Below are positions 9,909 to 20,040 of a DNA stretch of 64,000 bases, piece by piece; positions within the stretch are counted from its first letter, which is position 1, and the number at the start of each line of letters is the position of its first letter. Both the position numbers and the translations under genes were made by a program. The stretch is from Anaeramoeba flamelloides (lineage: Eukaryota > Metamonada > Anaeramoebidae): the NCBI GenBank assembly GCA_027625915.1, contig JANTQA010000070.1, positions 5,275,001 through 5,339,000 of the forward strand, given 5' to 3'. The notes beneath the pieces were generated by a model. The model was not told where the DNA came from. It did not search any database and worked only from the letters and a program-made list of their open reading frames with translations.

Positions 9909-11699
9909 ATGAACTCAACCTTAAAAAATAGGCAAGTTACAAGTTATTCACAGTTTTATGAAGGATTAGATTTTGAAGTGCTTTCACCTAATAACCGTAA
10001 ACGATCTCACACCGAGATGTTTACACTGAAAAGCCAAGGAAAGTCTCTCACAAAAAGCTCTAAAAAAAAAGATCGATCGAAAGAAAATTCCCACCCAACA
10101 AAGGAAAACCAACAAAACAAAAATTCAAGTCCAAAACAAAAAAAAACCAAACAAAACAAAAAAAAGTCCAGAAAATCACTCTTCATTTCTGATATTACAA
10201 ATTCACAATACGATTTAAGACACCGAGTCCAAGAAAGGTATTTAAAAAAATTTGAATCAAAGGAAACGAAAAACTCTGTGATTAAAATGGGATCAAATGA
10301 TAACAAGCAAAAAAGTAGCGTGAAAAACCAAAAAACTAGAAATTCCTCATTTATGATTAAAACAAAAAAATCGAACAAAGATGAAAGTAAGAGTGAAAGT
10401 GAAAGTGAAACAGAAACAGAATCTGAAATGACAATTTCTAATACAGATCAGGAAGATTCTGAAGATTATCAACTTTTTGAATTGTCAAGTGAATTTGATA
10501 TTTTCCAAAATGACGATCTTGACTCTAGGGATGTAGAAAGTATGAAATTTGAAAAACAACCAAAATCAAAAAATGATAGCGGAGAGGAAGGTGACGAAGA
10601 AGACGAAGGAGATTTTTTAAACATAGTAGATAGCAATTACAATGGAATAGAATTCAATGAAGAAGGAGAAGAAGAAGAAGAAGAAGAAGAAGAGGAAGAA
10701 AAAGAAAAAGAAAAAAAAGAAGAAGGAGAGGAAGAAGAGGAAGAAGAAGAAGAGGAAAAAAAGGAAAAAGAAAAAGAAAAAGAACAATTAAAGAAAAAAA
10801 AACAAGAAAAGAAAAAAGAACAAGTAAATGAAAAAGAACAAGACAATTCGGTTGAGGAAAAAGAAAATTTTAAAAACAGCCCATTTTTTAAAACTGAACA
10901 AATCTTTGAGAAATTTAAAAAATCAATAATTCAACAACAACAAACCCAACAAATTGAACTTAACAAACTTATGAAGGAAAATCAGAAATTAAAAACCCTA
11001 TTAAAAAAAGAAGAAGTGAAAAATAAACAAAACAATAAAATTAATAGTAATAATGTTCTTTTGGAAAAAGCAAATAAAAAATTGAATCTGAAATTAAAAA
11101 AATTAGAAAGAGAATTCAATAAATTGACAGACAAGCTCAACAAAGATCCAAATAACCAAACGAAGGCAAAAAAAACCCACAAAACGGGAAATATTAACCT
11201 AGAGCTGAATTCACAAATTCAGGACTTAAATCACAAAATTAAAGAATTAAACACAGACAAGAAAAAATTACAGCAGCAAATCACAAATTTAATTGAGAAA
11301 GAGAAACTTCAAATGACAAAGAAAACTGCACAGACTTTAGAAACCGAATTTAGAATCAACTCCTTCCAACAAATGCTAAATGGTGTTAAAGTTCAATCCA
11401 TTTCAAAAAACACCTTTTTGTGCCAATGCACCCAAAAAAATACAAAAAGAAAAATTGTTTTTGAAATGAAAACAGATCAAGACGATTTGGATAATGATAT
11501 TCTATACGAACCAACAGATATCTGTCTTGGCGAAAGCAAAAAACCCTTTCCAGAGTTCCTCACAATCCCCATTTTTTTTAGCAGAAATAATTGCCCCTTA
11601 TTTTTAAGCAAATTAATTAAAAATGTTTTTGAGGAAGCTGGTGAAGGAAATGAAAAGGAAGATGAAAAGGATAGCGTTGTTCAAAAAGAAAAAAAATAA
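9909..11699 (+). CDS. Csm1/Pcs1-like (monopolin-type) kinetochore protein
   Basis: An intronless frame of 596 aa. Residues 1-240 are basic and disordered, with acidic Ser/Glu blocks. Residues about 250-310 are a Glu/Lys run encoded by GAA-rich simple sequence. Residues about 330-475 are a Lys/Leu/Gln/Asn coiled coil. Residues about 477-574 form a compact domain (FRINSFQQMLNGVKVQSISK, then LYEPTDI, then FPEFLTIPIFFSRN, then FLSKLIKNVF). A long coiled coil followed by a small RWD-like globule with a Y-x-P segment, P-x-x-L and a final helix is the Csm1/Pcs1 plan. In yeasts these proteins form V-shaped dimers that tether kinetochore or nucleolar components. The assignment rests on pattern memory, not a search; another RWD kinetochore protein such as Spc24/25 is the main alternative. 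A short acidic tail follows the domain. Confidence 0.5.
   Translation: MNSTLKNRQVTSYSQFYEGLDFEVLSPNNRKRSHTEMFTLKSQGKSLTKSSKKKDRSKENSHPTKENQQNKNSSPKQKKTKQNKKKSRKSLFISDITNSQYDLRHRVQERYLKKFESKETKNSVIKMGSNDNKQKSSVKNQKTRNSSFMIKTKKSNKDESKSESESETETESEMTISNTDQEDSEDYQLFELSSEFDIFQNDDLDSRDVESMKFEKQPKSKNDSGEEGDEEDEGDFLNIVDSNYNGIEFNEEGEEEEEEEEEEEKEKEKKEEGEEEEEEEEEEKKEKEKEKEQLKKKKQEKKKEQVNEKEQDNSVEEKENFKNSPFFKTEQIFEKFKKSIIQQQQTQQIELNKLMKENQKLKTLLKKEEVKNKQNNKINSNNVLLEKANKKLNLKLKKLEREFNKLTDKLNKDPNNQTKAKKTHKTGNINLELNSQIQDLNHKIKELNTDKKKLQQQITNLIEKEKLQMTKKTAQTLETEFRINSFQQMLNGVKVQSISKNTFLCQCTQKNTKRKIVFEMKTDQDDLDNDILYEPTDICLGESKKPFPEFLTIPIFFSRNNCPLFLSKLIKNVFEEAGEGNEKEDEKDSVVQKEKK
10650..10850 (+). repeat. GAA-rich simple sequence inside the Csm1-like gene
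   Basis: Imperfect GAA/GAAAAA trinucleotide repeats encode the Glu/Lys run. The repeats stay in frame, so length changes in units of three would be tolerated. Confidence 0.8.
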
Positions 11700-12613
11700 T
11701 ATTTTAATTTAATAATATTTGTCTGATCCTTCTTCATATTTATTTCTTGATTCATTATTTTTTTTTAATGATTTGTTATTAGTAGACAATAATAAATTGT
11801 TTTTCTATGGGGTTATTTTTGATATATTTATCTTTCTAAATTTAATATATATATATATATATATATGAATACTAAATCAATTCAAATGATAATAAAAATA
11901 ATTAACAAAATAATTTGATTGAATAATTATTTTTTTCGATTTTTGTTGATTTTTTTTTTACAAAAAAAAAAAAAAAAAGCTATTTATTGAGAATTTTTTA
12001 CAATTTTAATACGAACACTCTAAATTATAAATGAATATATCCAGAATAATCATCTTTGGTATTATAAATAAAAATAATAAATAAATAAAATTAATTGTGT
12101 TTTATTCAAGATGAACTTTCGAAATTAATTATCCGCATACTTTACATTCAAGATCATTCGAGTTCACATTTTGATTCTTTGTCAATAAAAACAAAAAAAT
12201 AATTATATTTTTGAATGAAAAAATACTCAAAATGGTTCCTTTTTGATTTAAATGGTTAATCTCAAATTATTTCTTATTTAAATTTGATTTTGAAAAGAAT
12301 ACTATAATTCTCAAAATTTTTGAATTATTAAAAATAATTCAAGGTTACTAAAAAATCAATTTTTGAGGTATTTCTTCTTGATCCATTGGATTTGCTAATA
12401 TTTTCTTCAATTCGTATTTTTTTGGGTTTATTTCTCATCAAGAAAATTCTTTTTTGCCATGGAATCGAAAAAAAATAATATTTTTTTTTTTAATAGAGCT
12501 TATTATTACATAAATTATTCTTTATTTCATGTAAAAAATCTAAAATTAAATAATTAAGTGTGTTTTTAAAAATTTTTTTCAAAAGGGACCACAAGATGTG
12601 GAAAATGTAAATA
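11700..12613. repeat. 3' flank with an (AT) tract and a dispersed repeat
   Basis: It contains about eleven AT dinucleotides ending near 11866 and A/T homopolymers near 11950-11978. From about 12145 to 12500 it is loosely collinear with 29185-29565, sharing GTTCACATTTTGATTCTTT and, further on, TTTAATAGAG after a similar ATGGAATC segment. No gene was recognised. Confidence 0.4.
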
Positions 12614-12809
12614 TAGTTAGTTACATTTTTATGGTAGAAAATTTCAATGGAATTTAGGTAGATACAATTTTTAAGTTTAGGTATGAAATTCAAATTATTG
12701 AAAAATAATTTGTGTTAAAAAAAAATTCTCAAAAATGTACCTTAATTTAAGATTTTTTTTGTTTCTAAAATTTCTTTCAAGGTTTGTGTTTATAAAGTGA
12801 AACCGACTG
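12614..12809 (+). mobile_element. Palindromic TA-flanked element family P, copy 1
   Basis: A roughly 196-bp element whose two halves are inverted copies. The right end AAAGTGAAACCGACTG is followed by TA at 12810-12811. The left end TAGTTAGTTACATTTTTA is preceded by TA at 12612-12613. The right half carries the family signature CCTTAATTTAAGATTTTTTT. The left half is the more degenerate one. Confidence 0.65.
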
Positions 12810-12889
12810 TAATATATAAAAATAAAATGAAAACATAAAACTAAGAGATGCAAAAATGATTTTCATATTTTAAAAAGATAATAGAAAAT

Positions 12890-13071
12890 TCCAATTTGAA
12901 TGATATTAAATTATTATGATTCTTTTATCTGTTTTTGTTGGGTGGAAAATTTTGACTTGGTAATGTAAAATAATTTATGAAAAAAAATATCCAAAAAATC
13001 TGACTTAATTTGAGATTTTTTTTGTACTTTAAATTCTGCTGAAAGCTTATCCGTCGAATTGTAAATGGCGT
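12890..13071 (+). mobile_element. Palindromic element family P, copy 2 (degenerate)
   Basis: The core CTTAATTTGAGATTTTTTTT followed by a Csm-independent TACTTTAAATTCTGCTGAAA stretch matches the right half of family P. The central TAAAATAATTTATGAAAAAA spacer is also characteristic. The ends are too eroded to fix exactly. Confidence 0.45.
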
Positions 13072-13863
13072 TAAAATCCAATTCTTTTGGAATCATTTGA
13101 TTTATTTCTATTCAAAATTTTAAAATTTGTGTGATTCTAAAAAAAAATTATTATTTCTAAAAAAGATCGTTAGAACCATAATGAATACAAAAGGTAGTTT
13201 AGAGTTCCTCAAAAGGTTCTATTTTTAGAATTTAGTCAAAAAAAAGTTTTTTTGAGTTATTCTTTATTATACTTATTATTTAAAAATATTCTTGTAGAGT
13301 ATTGAGAAATAGAACAAATAAGAGATTTATTCACATATTTTTATATTGCTGTTTATCTTTTGAACTTTTATACTGGTAACTGAAGAAAATAAATAATTTC
13401 ACTGGAATAAACACTATTGTCAATTTTTACTCTTTTAGCACAAGGGTATTTACAAGACGCAAACAAAAAATAAAAAATAAAAAATAAAAACAACTTTATT
13501 AATAAAATAAGAATACCAAAATAGAAGTTTTTCAAGCACGCCCCAATCAATCAAAAATTATGCAATATAATCATAATAAGCCTAAAAAATTAAAAATGTA
13601 CAAAAAAATTGTTCATAATAGTACAAAATCTCATTTTTCAACTCAAATACGTTCTAAAAAATCACATTTTTTGAATTATCTTAGAATTTTATAATTTAAA
13701 ATTAATTTGTGCTTTATTTGATTGTTTAGATATCGTGTTAACAAGTATACAGATTATAATAATCTCTCAAGAAAATTCTCCAAACACATTATCATATATT
13801 AATGAATGTTTTTTAAAGTCGTGTTCTTTTTTTAGAGGATGAGAGTGAATGGAATAAATTATA
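13072..13863. other. Intergenic, nothing recognised
   Basis: A+T-rich sequence between two copies of element P. No gene could be supported; the minus-strand frame at 13368-13550 looks like chance. Confidence 0.45.
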
Positions 13864-14061
13864 CAGTCAATTCCACTTTTAAATTACAAAATTCCAACAA
13901 AAATCATTCACACAAAACATCCCAAATTAAGGCAGGAAATTAAAATTCTAGTAAAATAATTTATTGAAAAAAAAAATTTCCAAAAAAAGTGAATATATTT
14001 GAGATTTTTTTTGTTTCTTAATTTTCGTTGGAAATTTGTGCCTTAAAAGTGGAACCGGTTG
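13864..14061 (+). mobile_element. Palindromic TA-flanked element family P, copy 3
   Basis: 198 bp with ends CAGTCAATTCCACTTTTAA and, in reverse complement, CAACCGGTTCCACTTTTAA. TA sits immediately outside at 13862-13863 and 14062-14063. The terminal CAGT and the TA target are typical of Tc1/mariner-like elements. No reading frame. Confidence 0.8.
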
Positions 14062-14369
14062 TAGATATCGAATGTACTTTTTTGATAGGCATTTACAACA
14101 AATTTTCATTTTTCAATCATACTATTTTTTTCTAAATTATCCATGCTTTTCTTTTATTTTTTCATTTTTTGATTTTGTTTTTGTTTTATACAAAATTCTT
14201 AAAATTTTTAAAAGAGTTTAAAAATCATCTTATTTTAATTTGTAACTTTTTATTATTATTTGATCAGCAAGTTTATTTGGGAATGTTATCTTTCTCTTTT
14301 AGTTCTTTCAAAAAAAAAAAATTCTTGATACATATATACTAATATGTACTGATATGTACTTTTTTCTGT

Positions 14370-14840
14370 CGTGGTGATTAAAAAAAATAAAAGATTCATT
14401 ATTTTATTTATTGAAAAAATAAAAAACAAATAAGAAATAAGTAGAATTATACACATTTAATGATAAATATTTTTATGTGTAAAATAAATCTAATTAATCA
14501 ATATATTTCTTAAAAAAAATGAAAAAAAATATATTTATAATATATGAATTAAGAAAAACAAAGATGTTCATTTTGATCTTTAATTGAAGATTATATTGTT
14601 AATTTCAAGAGAAATCATTTTCAGAGTTTCAGTAGCAACAAAAGAGTATTTTTTTACATTTTGACTATCGATTTTGCAATAAAAAAAATTACAAAGCAAT
14701 TAGGTATATAAAATTAATCAAAAAAAAAGTAAAAGGTAAACTTATAAAAAATGATTTCAATTTTGTATTTGAAAATAATTTTTTCTTTTAATATCCATTC
14801 TAACCGATTTAAACACTACTCATTTTTTTTGTATAACTTA
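14370..14840 (+). mobile_element. TIR element family G (GGGGCCC type), degenerate copy
   Basis: The body is collinear with 59640-60070. Shared landmarks are the AATAAGTAGAATTATACA-like segment, AATTAATCAATA, a GATTATATTGTTAATTTCAA-like stretch, AATAAAAAAAATTACAAA, and TATCCATTCTAA against AAAGCCATTCAA. The GGGGCCC terminal blocks are not visible, so this copy is old or truncated at the ends. Confidence 0.4.
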
Positions 14841-16283
14841 ACTCATTTAATTGGAAAATATTTTAGTTCAAGAAATAATTCTAATGATTGGATTTCTCAG
14901 AAATAGTTGGGGGGGGGGGATACTCAAAATTGGTGGAATGTACATTCAACCTTAATCAAATTTCAAAAATTTTCTATTTCAATTGATCAAGCAAAGATCT
15001 AGTATGTATAAACTAAATATTCGAGTGACAATTGGATAACTTGGAATAATTTTATAATAATATAATTTTTTCAGTTATTAGTATCAACCACATAGAAGTC
15101 GAAAATTAAAGTCTGTTGTTATTAAAGTGTAAATGGTATTAATTCTGGACATGGTTAAATTCTCTTAAAAATTTGATTTTTAATATATAACTCAAAGTTA
15201 ATCTATTCAATTAAAAATGATTTTTGTAAATGCAAAAAACCCAAAGTATTTTGGGATAAAATTATCATTTCAAGAGGAGATATAAAGATTTTCCTTATCA
15301 CCACTCAGACAAATTCAAAATTGTAAATTATCTTTTATAATTTGAGGTGAAATTCAAATTCATTTATAAAAATTTAATTTTTTTATAAATGTTTAATTAT
15401 TTAATAGATTTTTATTAAACAATTATTTCTCAAATATTGGAAATATATTGATGTTACAATCATATTTAATAAAAATGAATCGAAATTAATCTCTCTTTCG
15501 GTTTTTATGTCGATATGTATTGAGTTAATCTTTGAAATCTTAAAAATTAAAAAAATAGTTATTTTTGGGGTTTATTCTATTTGTTGCAAAATAAATGCAA
15601 CAATAGTTTCATTCATTTTTCCCAAATTATAATTTATAAATCAATAAATCATTTCGAAAATTTTTAATTCTTAAAACCAGCTTAAATTAATAATTTACCT
15701 TTGAGAATTGGGGACTTTTGATAATTTATTTTAATTCTTGGAAATGTGATTTTATGGGAAAGCTGAATGAAAATTTTGATCTTTTTATTTTACAATAAGC
15801 AGTAAACCCAAATTATTAAATAATGAAATCCTATTATTTGGGTTTCTATTTCTTAGATATGGAAAAATTATTAAAAAATAATTTCTAAAATGACAATTTT
15901 TGAGAAGTGATCATTAGTTAAAAATGTCCTAATTATTGTGCATTAAGATTTATAAGAGATTTTTTCAAGAGTCACAGAATCCCTTTGACTCTGGTATACA
16001 AACACCATTTATCCCCAATTAGAACATAATTGAATTTGAGACAAACTTATGGAACTCATAATCCCTACATATGAAAAAGGACTGTAAACACAACAACCCA
16101 TCAAACATTACTGATTTTTTTTCTCTTTTGAAACACAAAGAACAAAGTATTTGAAGATTTCTTGTCAAAAATTAATCTTGCCAAAAGACTAAAAATCGAT
16201 TGAAACACCTATTTTGATCAAACAACAAACACAAGATCCTCTAAAAAAAAAATTTGAATATTTTTTTTCATTTTTTTATAATT
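14841..16283. other. Intergenic, 5' flank of the next gene
   Basis: 1.4 kb of A+T-rich sequence with one G homopolymer (listed separately). No gene recognised. The last few hundred bases are slightly richer in A and C than in T, as is common for 5' flanks here. Confidence 0.45.
14909..14919 (+). repeat. G homopolymer of 11
   Basis: Eleven consecutive G in a region that otherwise has few G pairs. Confidence 0.9.
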
Positions 16284-17255
16284 ATGGACACAACTTTCTT
16301 AAAGTACCTTAAAAATAAATACAGTACATGTAAAATCCCTGGATTCAAAATCCAAAACAAGACAAGATCACGTGAAGGGTGGACTTGGGAGGAAGACGAT
16401 TATGAATTTACTCTGATCCATACAGAATCAAATTTACCTATTAAAACATGGGAAGGGCATAGTCATATGTTGCCAGAGTCACAGGGTCAAAATGGGGTTT
16501 ACAATGTGCAAATAGATGGTTTGTCTGTAATAATTTCATCCTTTCCAAAAGAAAAAAAAATAGAAAGCATTTCAAACATCATTAAAAGTGTTCGATTTGA
16601 ACCTTTAAAAGGCTACGACTGGACACGGGCTTTAAAAATTGAAAAAGAATTCCAAGAATTCCAAAAAAAATTGCAAGACAAAAGAGAAAAAGAATACCGA
16701 TTACAAAAAGAGAAAGAAGATAAAAAAAAACTCTTGAGAAGACTGAGGAAAAAAGAAAGACTTAAAAAAGAAAGAGAAAAAAAAAAAATGTTGAAAATGG
16801 AAATAGAAAGAGAAATAGAAAGAGAAAAAGAAATAGAAAGAGAAAAAGAAAAAGAAAAAGAAATAGAACGAGAAAAAGAAAGAGAAATAGAAAGAGAAAT
16901 AGAAAGAGAAAAAGAAATAGAAATAGAACGAGAAAAAGAAAGAGAAACAGAAAAAGAAACAGAAAAAGAAACAGAAAAAGGATTTCATTCAAAAAAAGAA
17001 TATATTGCAAAAACAACAAGCAATAATTCAAAAAATATACCAATAGAAACCAAAGTTTTTCATCCAACTTCAATCCAAATAGGATCAGATAAAGAAATTA
17101 CAAGTGAGTCAATACCCGAAACTCTTTGTAGAGTAGTTTCTGATATTACACATATGAAGCAGGAATTAACTATCTTAAAAAATCAAAATAAACAAATACT
17201 CAAAGAAATGGCAATCATAAAGAATCTTTTAATGAACCAATCTTCAAGGAAATAA
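16284..17255 (+). CDS. Uncharacterised protein with a long Arg/Glu/Lys/Ile repeat
   Basis: An intronless frame. The ATG at 16284 is preferred because codons upstream of it are a Phe-rich T tract. The product is 323 aa. Residues 1-125 are a mixed-composition, likely folded N-terminal domain (landmarks GWTWEEDDYEFTLIH, HSHMLPESQGQNGVYNVQ, ISSFPKEKKIESI). Residues about 130-235 are a single charged helix built of E-R-E-K-E-I-type units encoded by a 6/12-nt minisatellite. Residues about 270-323 are a second predicted helical segment (VVSDITHMKQELTILKNQNK) that could be a coiled-coil dimerisation motif. I do not recognise the N-terminal domain. No membrane segment or signal peptide is visible. The charged repeat looks like a stable single alpha-helix or a coiled-coil spacer. 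Confidence 0.7.
   Translation: MDTTFLKYLKNKYSTCKIPGFKIQNKTRSREGWTWEEDDYEFTLIHTESNLPIKTWEGHSHMLPESQGQNGVYNVQIDGLSVIISSFPKEKKIESISNIIKSVRFEPLKGYDWTRALKIEKEFQEFQKKLQDKREKEYRLQKEKEDKKKLLRRLRKKERLKKEREKKKMLKMEIEREIEREKEIEREKEKEKEIEREKEREIEREIEREKEIEIEREKERETEKETEKETEKGFHSKKEYIAKTTSNNSKNIPIETKVFHPTSIQIGSDKEITSESIPETLCRVVSDITHMKQELTILKNQNKQILKEMAIIKNLLMNQSSRK
16800..16980 (+). repeat. In-frame minisatellite (GAAAGAGAAATA-type units)
   Basis: About fifteen variants of a 12-nt unit built from GAAATAGAAAGA and GAAAAAGAAATA encode the E-R-E-K-E-I helix. All units keep the frame, so the protein length is probably variable between alleles. Confidence 0.85.
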
Positions 17256-17365
17256 TATTTATTCAAGGAAATCTAAGTTAAAGATTTTTGTTAGTGTTGG
17301 ATTTTTATTTTAATAAGCAAGATGGGTATTGGCACTCTTTTTTTTTTAATTGTTTTGAATTTATT

Positions 17366-17650
17366 ATGAATAAAATAAATATTTATTCGAATCTAATTCG
17401 AAAAATAAGCCATGTTTTGAAATTTTTCTTTGAAAACAATTTCTTTGAAGAAGAAGAAGATAATTTGTGTGGGCCAATTTTAGTGATCCAATTTTGTTTG
17501 TCATTATGTCCTCTTATTAATTCTAAGTTTTTCCACAAACAAAGTTGGCAAAAAAAAAATAATAATAATAATAATGATATGATCAAGGAAAATGCCAACG
17601 ATCATCGTGAAAAGATGAAATTAAAGATCATTTTTATCTTATACAAATGA
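17366..17650 (+). CDS. Hypothetical protein, 94 aa (weak)
   Basis: ATG to TGA, with a Glu run (EEEED), a short hydrophobic stretch around CGPILVIQFCLSLCPLI, a run of five Asn and a charged end (ENANDHREKMKLK). The composition is less Phe-dominated than random frames here. It begins 110 nt after the stop of the preceding gene and could simply be that gene's 3' untranslated region. The opposite strand has an overlapping frame of similar length, so strand is uncertain. Confidence 0.28.
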   Translation: MNKINIYSNLIRKISHVLKFFFENNFFEEEEDNLCGPILVIQFCLSLCPLINSKFFHKQSWQKKNNNNNNDMIKENANDHREKMKLKIIFILYK

Positions 17651-17943
17651 AACCATAAAAAAATAAAAACAAAATTGTGAGTCAAGAAAAATAAATACCA
17701 ATTTTCCAATTTATATTCAAAACATTTTTGAAAAAATATTTATTGAAAGATCCCTAAATTCCTTATTCATCAAAAACCTCAAATGGAAAATTAAAATTAA
17801 TGTATACACACACTTTTTTTTCAATTTTTTGTTGGTTTTCCAAGTATGAATACATCTTTGTGAGAAATATTTTTTTTTTAGGTTTTTTTAAATTTCAAGC
17901 TTGTAATTATTGTTTAAGGCGATACTCATTTACAATGAATTTT

Positions 17944-18553
17944 CTCCCTACGCAAGGTATGATTGTCCTAACACTCAAAGGTGTATTGTGGAATTGCCCT
18001 TCTTTTGATTGACAAAATTAAAATAACAAAAAATATTTCTTCGGATCTGTTTGGTAAAATATAAATAATTTAAAAAAAAAAGTTCAAAGGATTCTCAATA
18101 ACAGAAAATTCAAATAACAAAAAAAAAATCAAAACAAAAAGTTTAAAAGAATTCTCAATACCAAAAAAATCCAATAATTTTCAAAAAAACAATTTCTTAA
18201 GGATCTCATTGGTAAAAAAGTCAATTAAACAAAAAAAAAGTTATTCATATTCTAAATTCCAAAAAATCCAAAACAAAAAAAAAGTTTAAAAAGTTCGTCA
18301 ATTTTAAAAATCCCAAATTTTTTAAAAAAAAAAAATTGAAGTTTCTTATTTTAAATTCCCAAAGGATCAAATTTCTTCAATTTAAAAACAAATTGTTATC
18401 TTTCAGTACATAATCAAGTTAATTCAATTTAATCTAATTTGTGGTTATTTTAAAACACTCTATATTTGAATGGGTATCGGATTTTGGAAAATTCTTGAAA
18501 AAAAAATATCTGATTTGAGAAATGAAAAAAAAAATCTGCAAGATCTCAAAGAA
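17944..18553 (+). repeat. Dispersed repeat family B, copy 2
   Basis: Partner of 1636-2055. It carries extra internal repeats between about 18060 and 18180 (blocks of TCAAATAACAAAAA and TCTCAATACC). No coding frame is shared with copy 1. Confidence 0.6.
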
Positions 18554-18738
18554 CGCCTTAATAGAGTTATTTTTTTCATTCCAAAAAAAAAAAAAAAATT
18601 GTCAACAGATGTAATTTACCAAATATAAGAAAGTTTTATAAAGAAAATAATATATTTTTTGTTTCAATTTTATATATTTATTCATCATATTTAAACCAAA
18701 CTTTTATGGAAATTTATATACTTTTATTTACTAAATTG

Positions 18739-18938
18739 CATCCAGTTCAATTTTTAATGCTCAAATGTCCAACAGGATTTAAGACAGAAAGAAATCCCAA
18801 ATTAAGGCTTGCGAAAAAAGGGTTTTAGTAAAATAAATTGTTGGAAAAAAAAATCATAAAAAATGTGCTTTAATTTAGAATTTTTCTGGTGTATTAAATT
18901 TGGATGAAACTTTGTGTCTTTAAAAGTGAAACCGGATG
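18739..18938 (+). mobile_element. Palindromic TA-flanked element family P, copy 4
   Basis: About 200 bp. The left end CATCCAGTTCAATTTTTAA and the reverse complement of the right end CATCCGGTTTCACTTTTAA are inverted repeats. TA follows at 18939-18940, and TG lies at the left, where one TA base seems changed. Interior landmarks AATCCCAAATTAAGGC and GTGCTTTAATTTAGA are family-typical. Confidence 0.7.
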
Positions 18939-18959
18939 TAGATTAAACTAAATTCCAAA

Positions 18960-20040
18960 AAAAAAAAAAAAAATGGAAATAGTTTAAACAGTTGAAAGAA
19001 TAATAAAACCACACTTTAAATATTAATTTGGAAATAATTTAGATTTTATTAACTAAAATAAAATTCAAATTTTTCCAGATAGTTAAAACGGTCCAAACAA
19101 AACACAATAATATAATTTCATTGAAATTGGAAATAATTTTGATTTTTGTAAAATATGAAAATCATTTTTTTATCTTTTAGTTTTTTGTTTTGATTTCATT
19201 TTTTGTTTTACCTAACTTGTTTCCTTCGATCAGTTTTTTTATCAAGCAATTTATATTTGGTTAAAGTTGGGCTGTTCAAAATAGAAGAACTCAAAAAAAA
19301 TTAAATGATAGTCTCTAATCATTTGATTGATCAATATTCCTAATAGAATTTCAAAAAAATTACTGATAATTTTTTTTAATTCGCTCTCTCCAAAATTTTT
19401 AACACATCAGTGATTTATTTGTATTGATAATTATTTATTTTTTGTTTTTTCAGTATTGTAATTTCTAAATAATTCTTAAAATTGCCAATTAGTGAATGTT
19501 TCTAATTTGATGTTTCTTTGAGAATTTATTAAAAAAGATTTTTTTAATTAAAAACTTAATTTTGGTGTGTTAAAAATTTGAAATTGGGGATTATTTCATT
19601 TTTTGTCTTTTTTGTTTAATTTTCATTTTACTTTTTTCCTGTTACTTGAACTGTTTCGTTTGATCCCTAAATTTTTTTCAATGGGTGATAGAGGTTAATA
19701 TTGAGTGGGTTAAATAGAAAAAAACGCATACTATTATTCGATGTTATCTTATCATTTGATCGATCAACAATTGTTTGTGAAATTTCAATAAGTTTACCAA
19801 TACATTTTTTGTTCTCACTCGTTTCATTATTTTTGACACACAAATTTTTATTTTTTGGTTTTATATTTTTTTCTTTTATTTGGATGAAAATATTTACTTA
19901 TAAAAACATTAATATTGTGTTAACTTAAATGAGGTTTTATATTAGGTTTGGAAAAATATAATAAATTGATTTTTTTTTTTTGCCTATTTTTGATTTTAAG
20001 TGTATCCAAATTTTTGGAATGGGGTTTATTTGATTTTTAT
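18960..20040 (+). repeat. Degenerate tandem duplication, also found inverted at 55330
   Basis: Two successive segments of about 430 bp (about 19190-19620 and 19620-20040) share landmarks in the same order: a TTTACTT/TTTACCTAACTT block, TCATTTGAT(T/C)GATCAA, and GGGGATTATTTCATTTTTTG against GGGGTTTATTTGATTTTT. The first segment (about 19080-19345) is also the reverse complement of 55330-55605, where the match AAAAATGATTTTC and ATTTATTTCCAATTT-type blocks is strong. Confidence 0.55.

Noticed and set aside
10637-10846. Minus-strand Ser/Phe-rich frame opposite the Csm1-like gene
   Set aside because: It is the antisense shadow of the GAA-rich simple repeat.
16701-17073. Minus-strand Phe/Leu/Tyr-rich frames of 95-103 codons
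   Set aside because: They are shadows of the in-frame minisatellite on the other strand.
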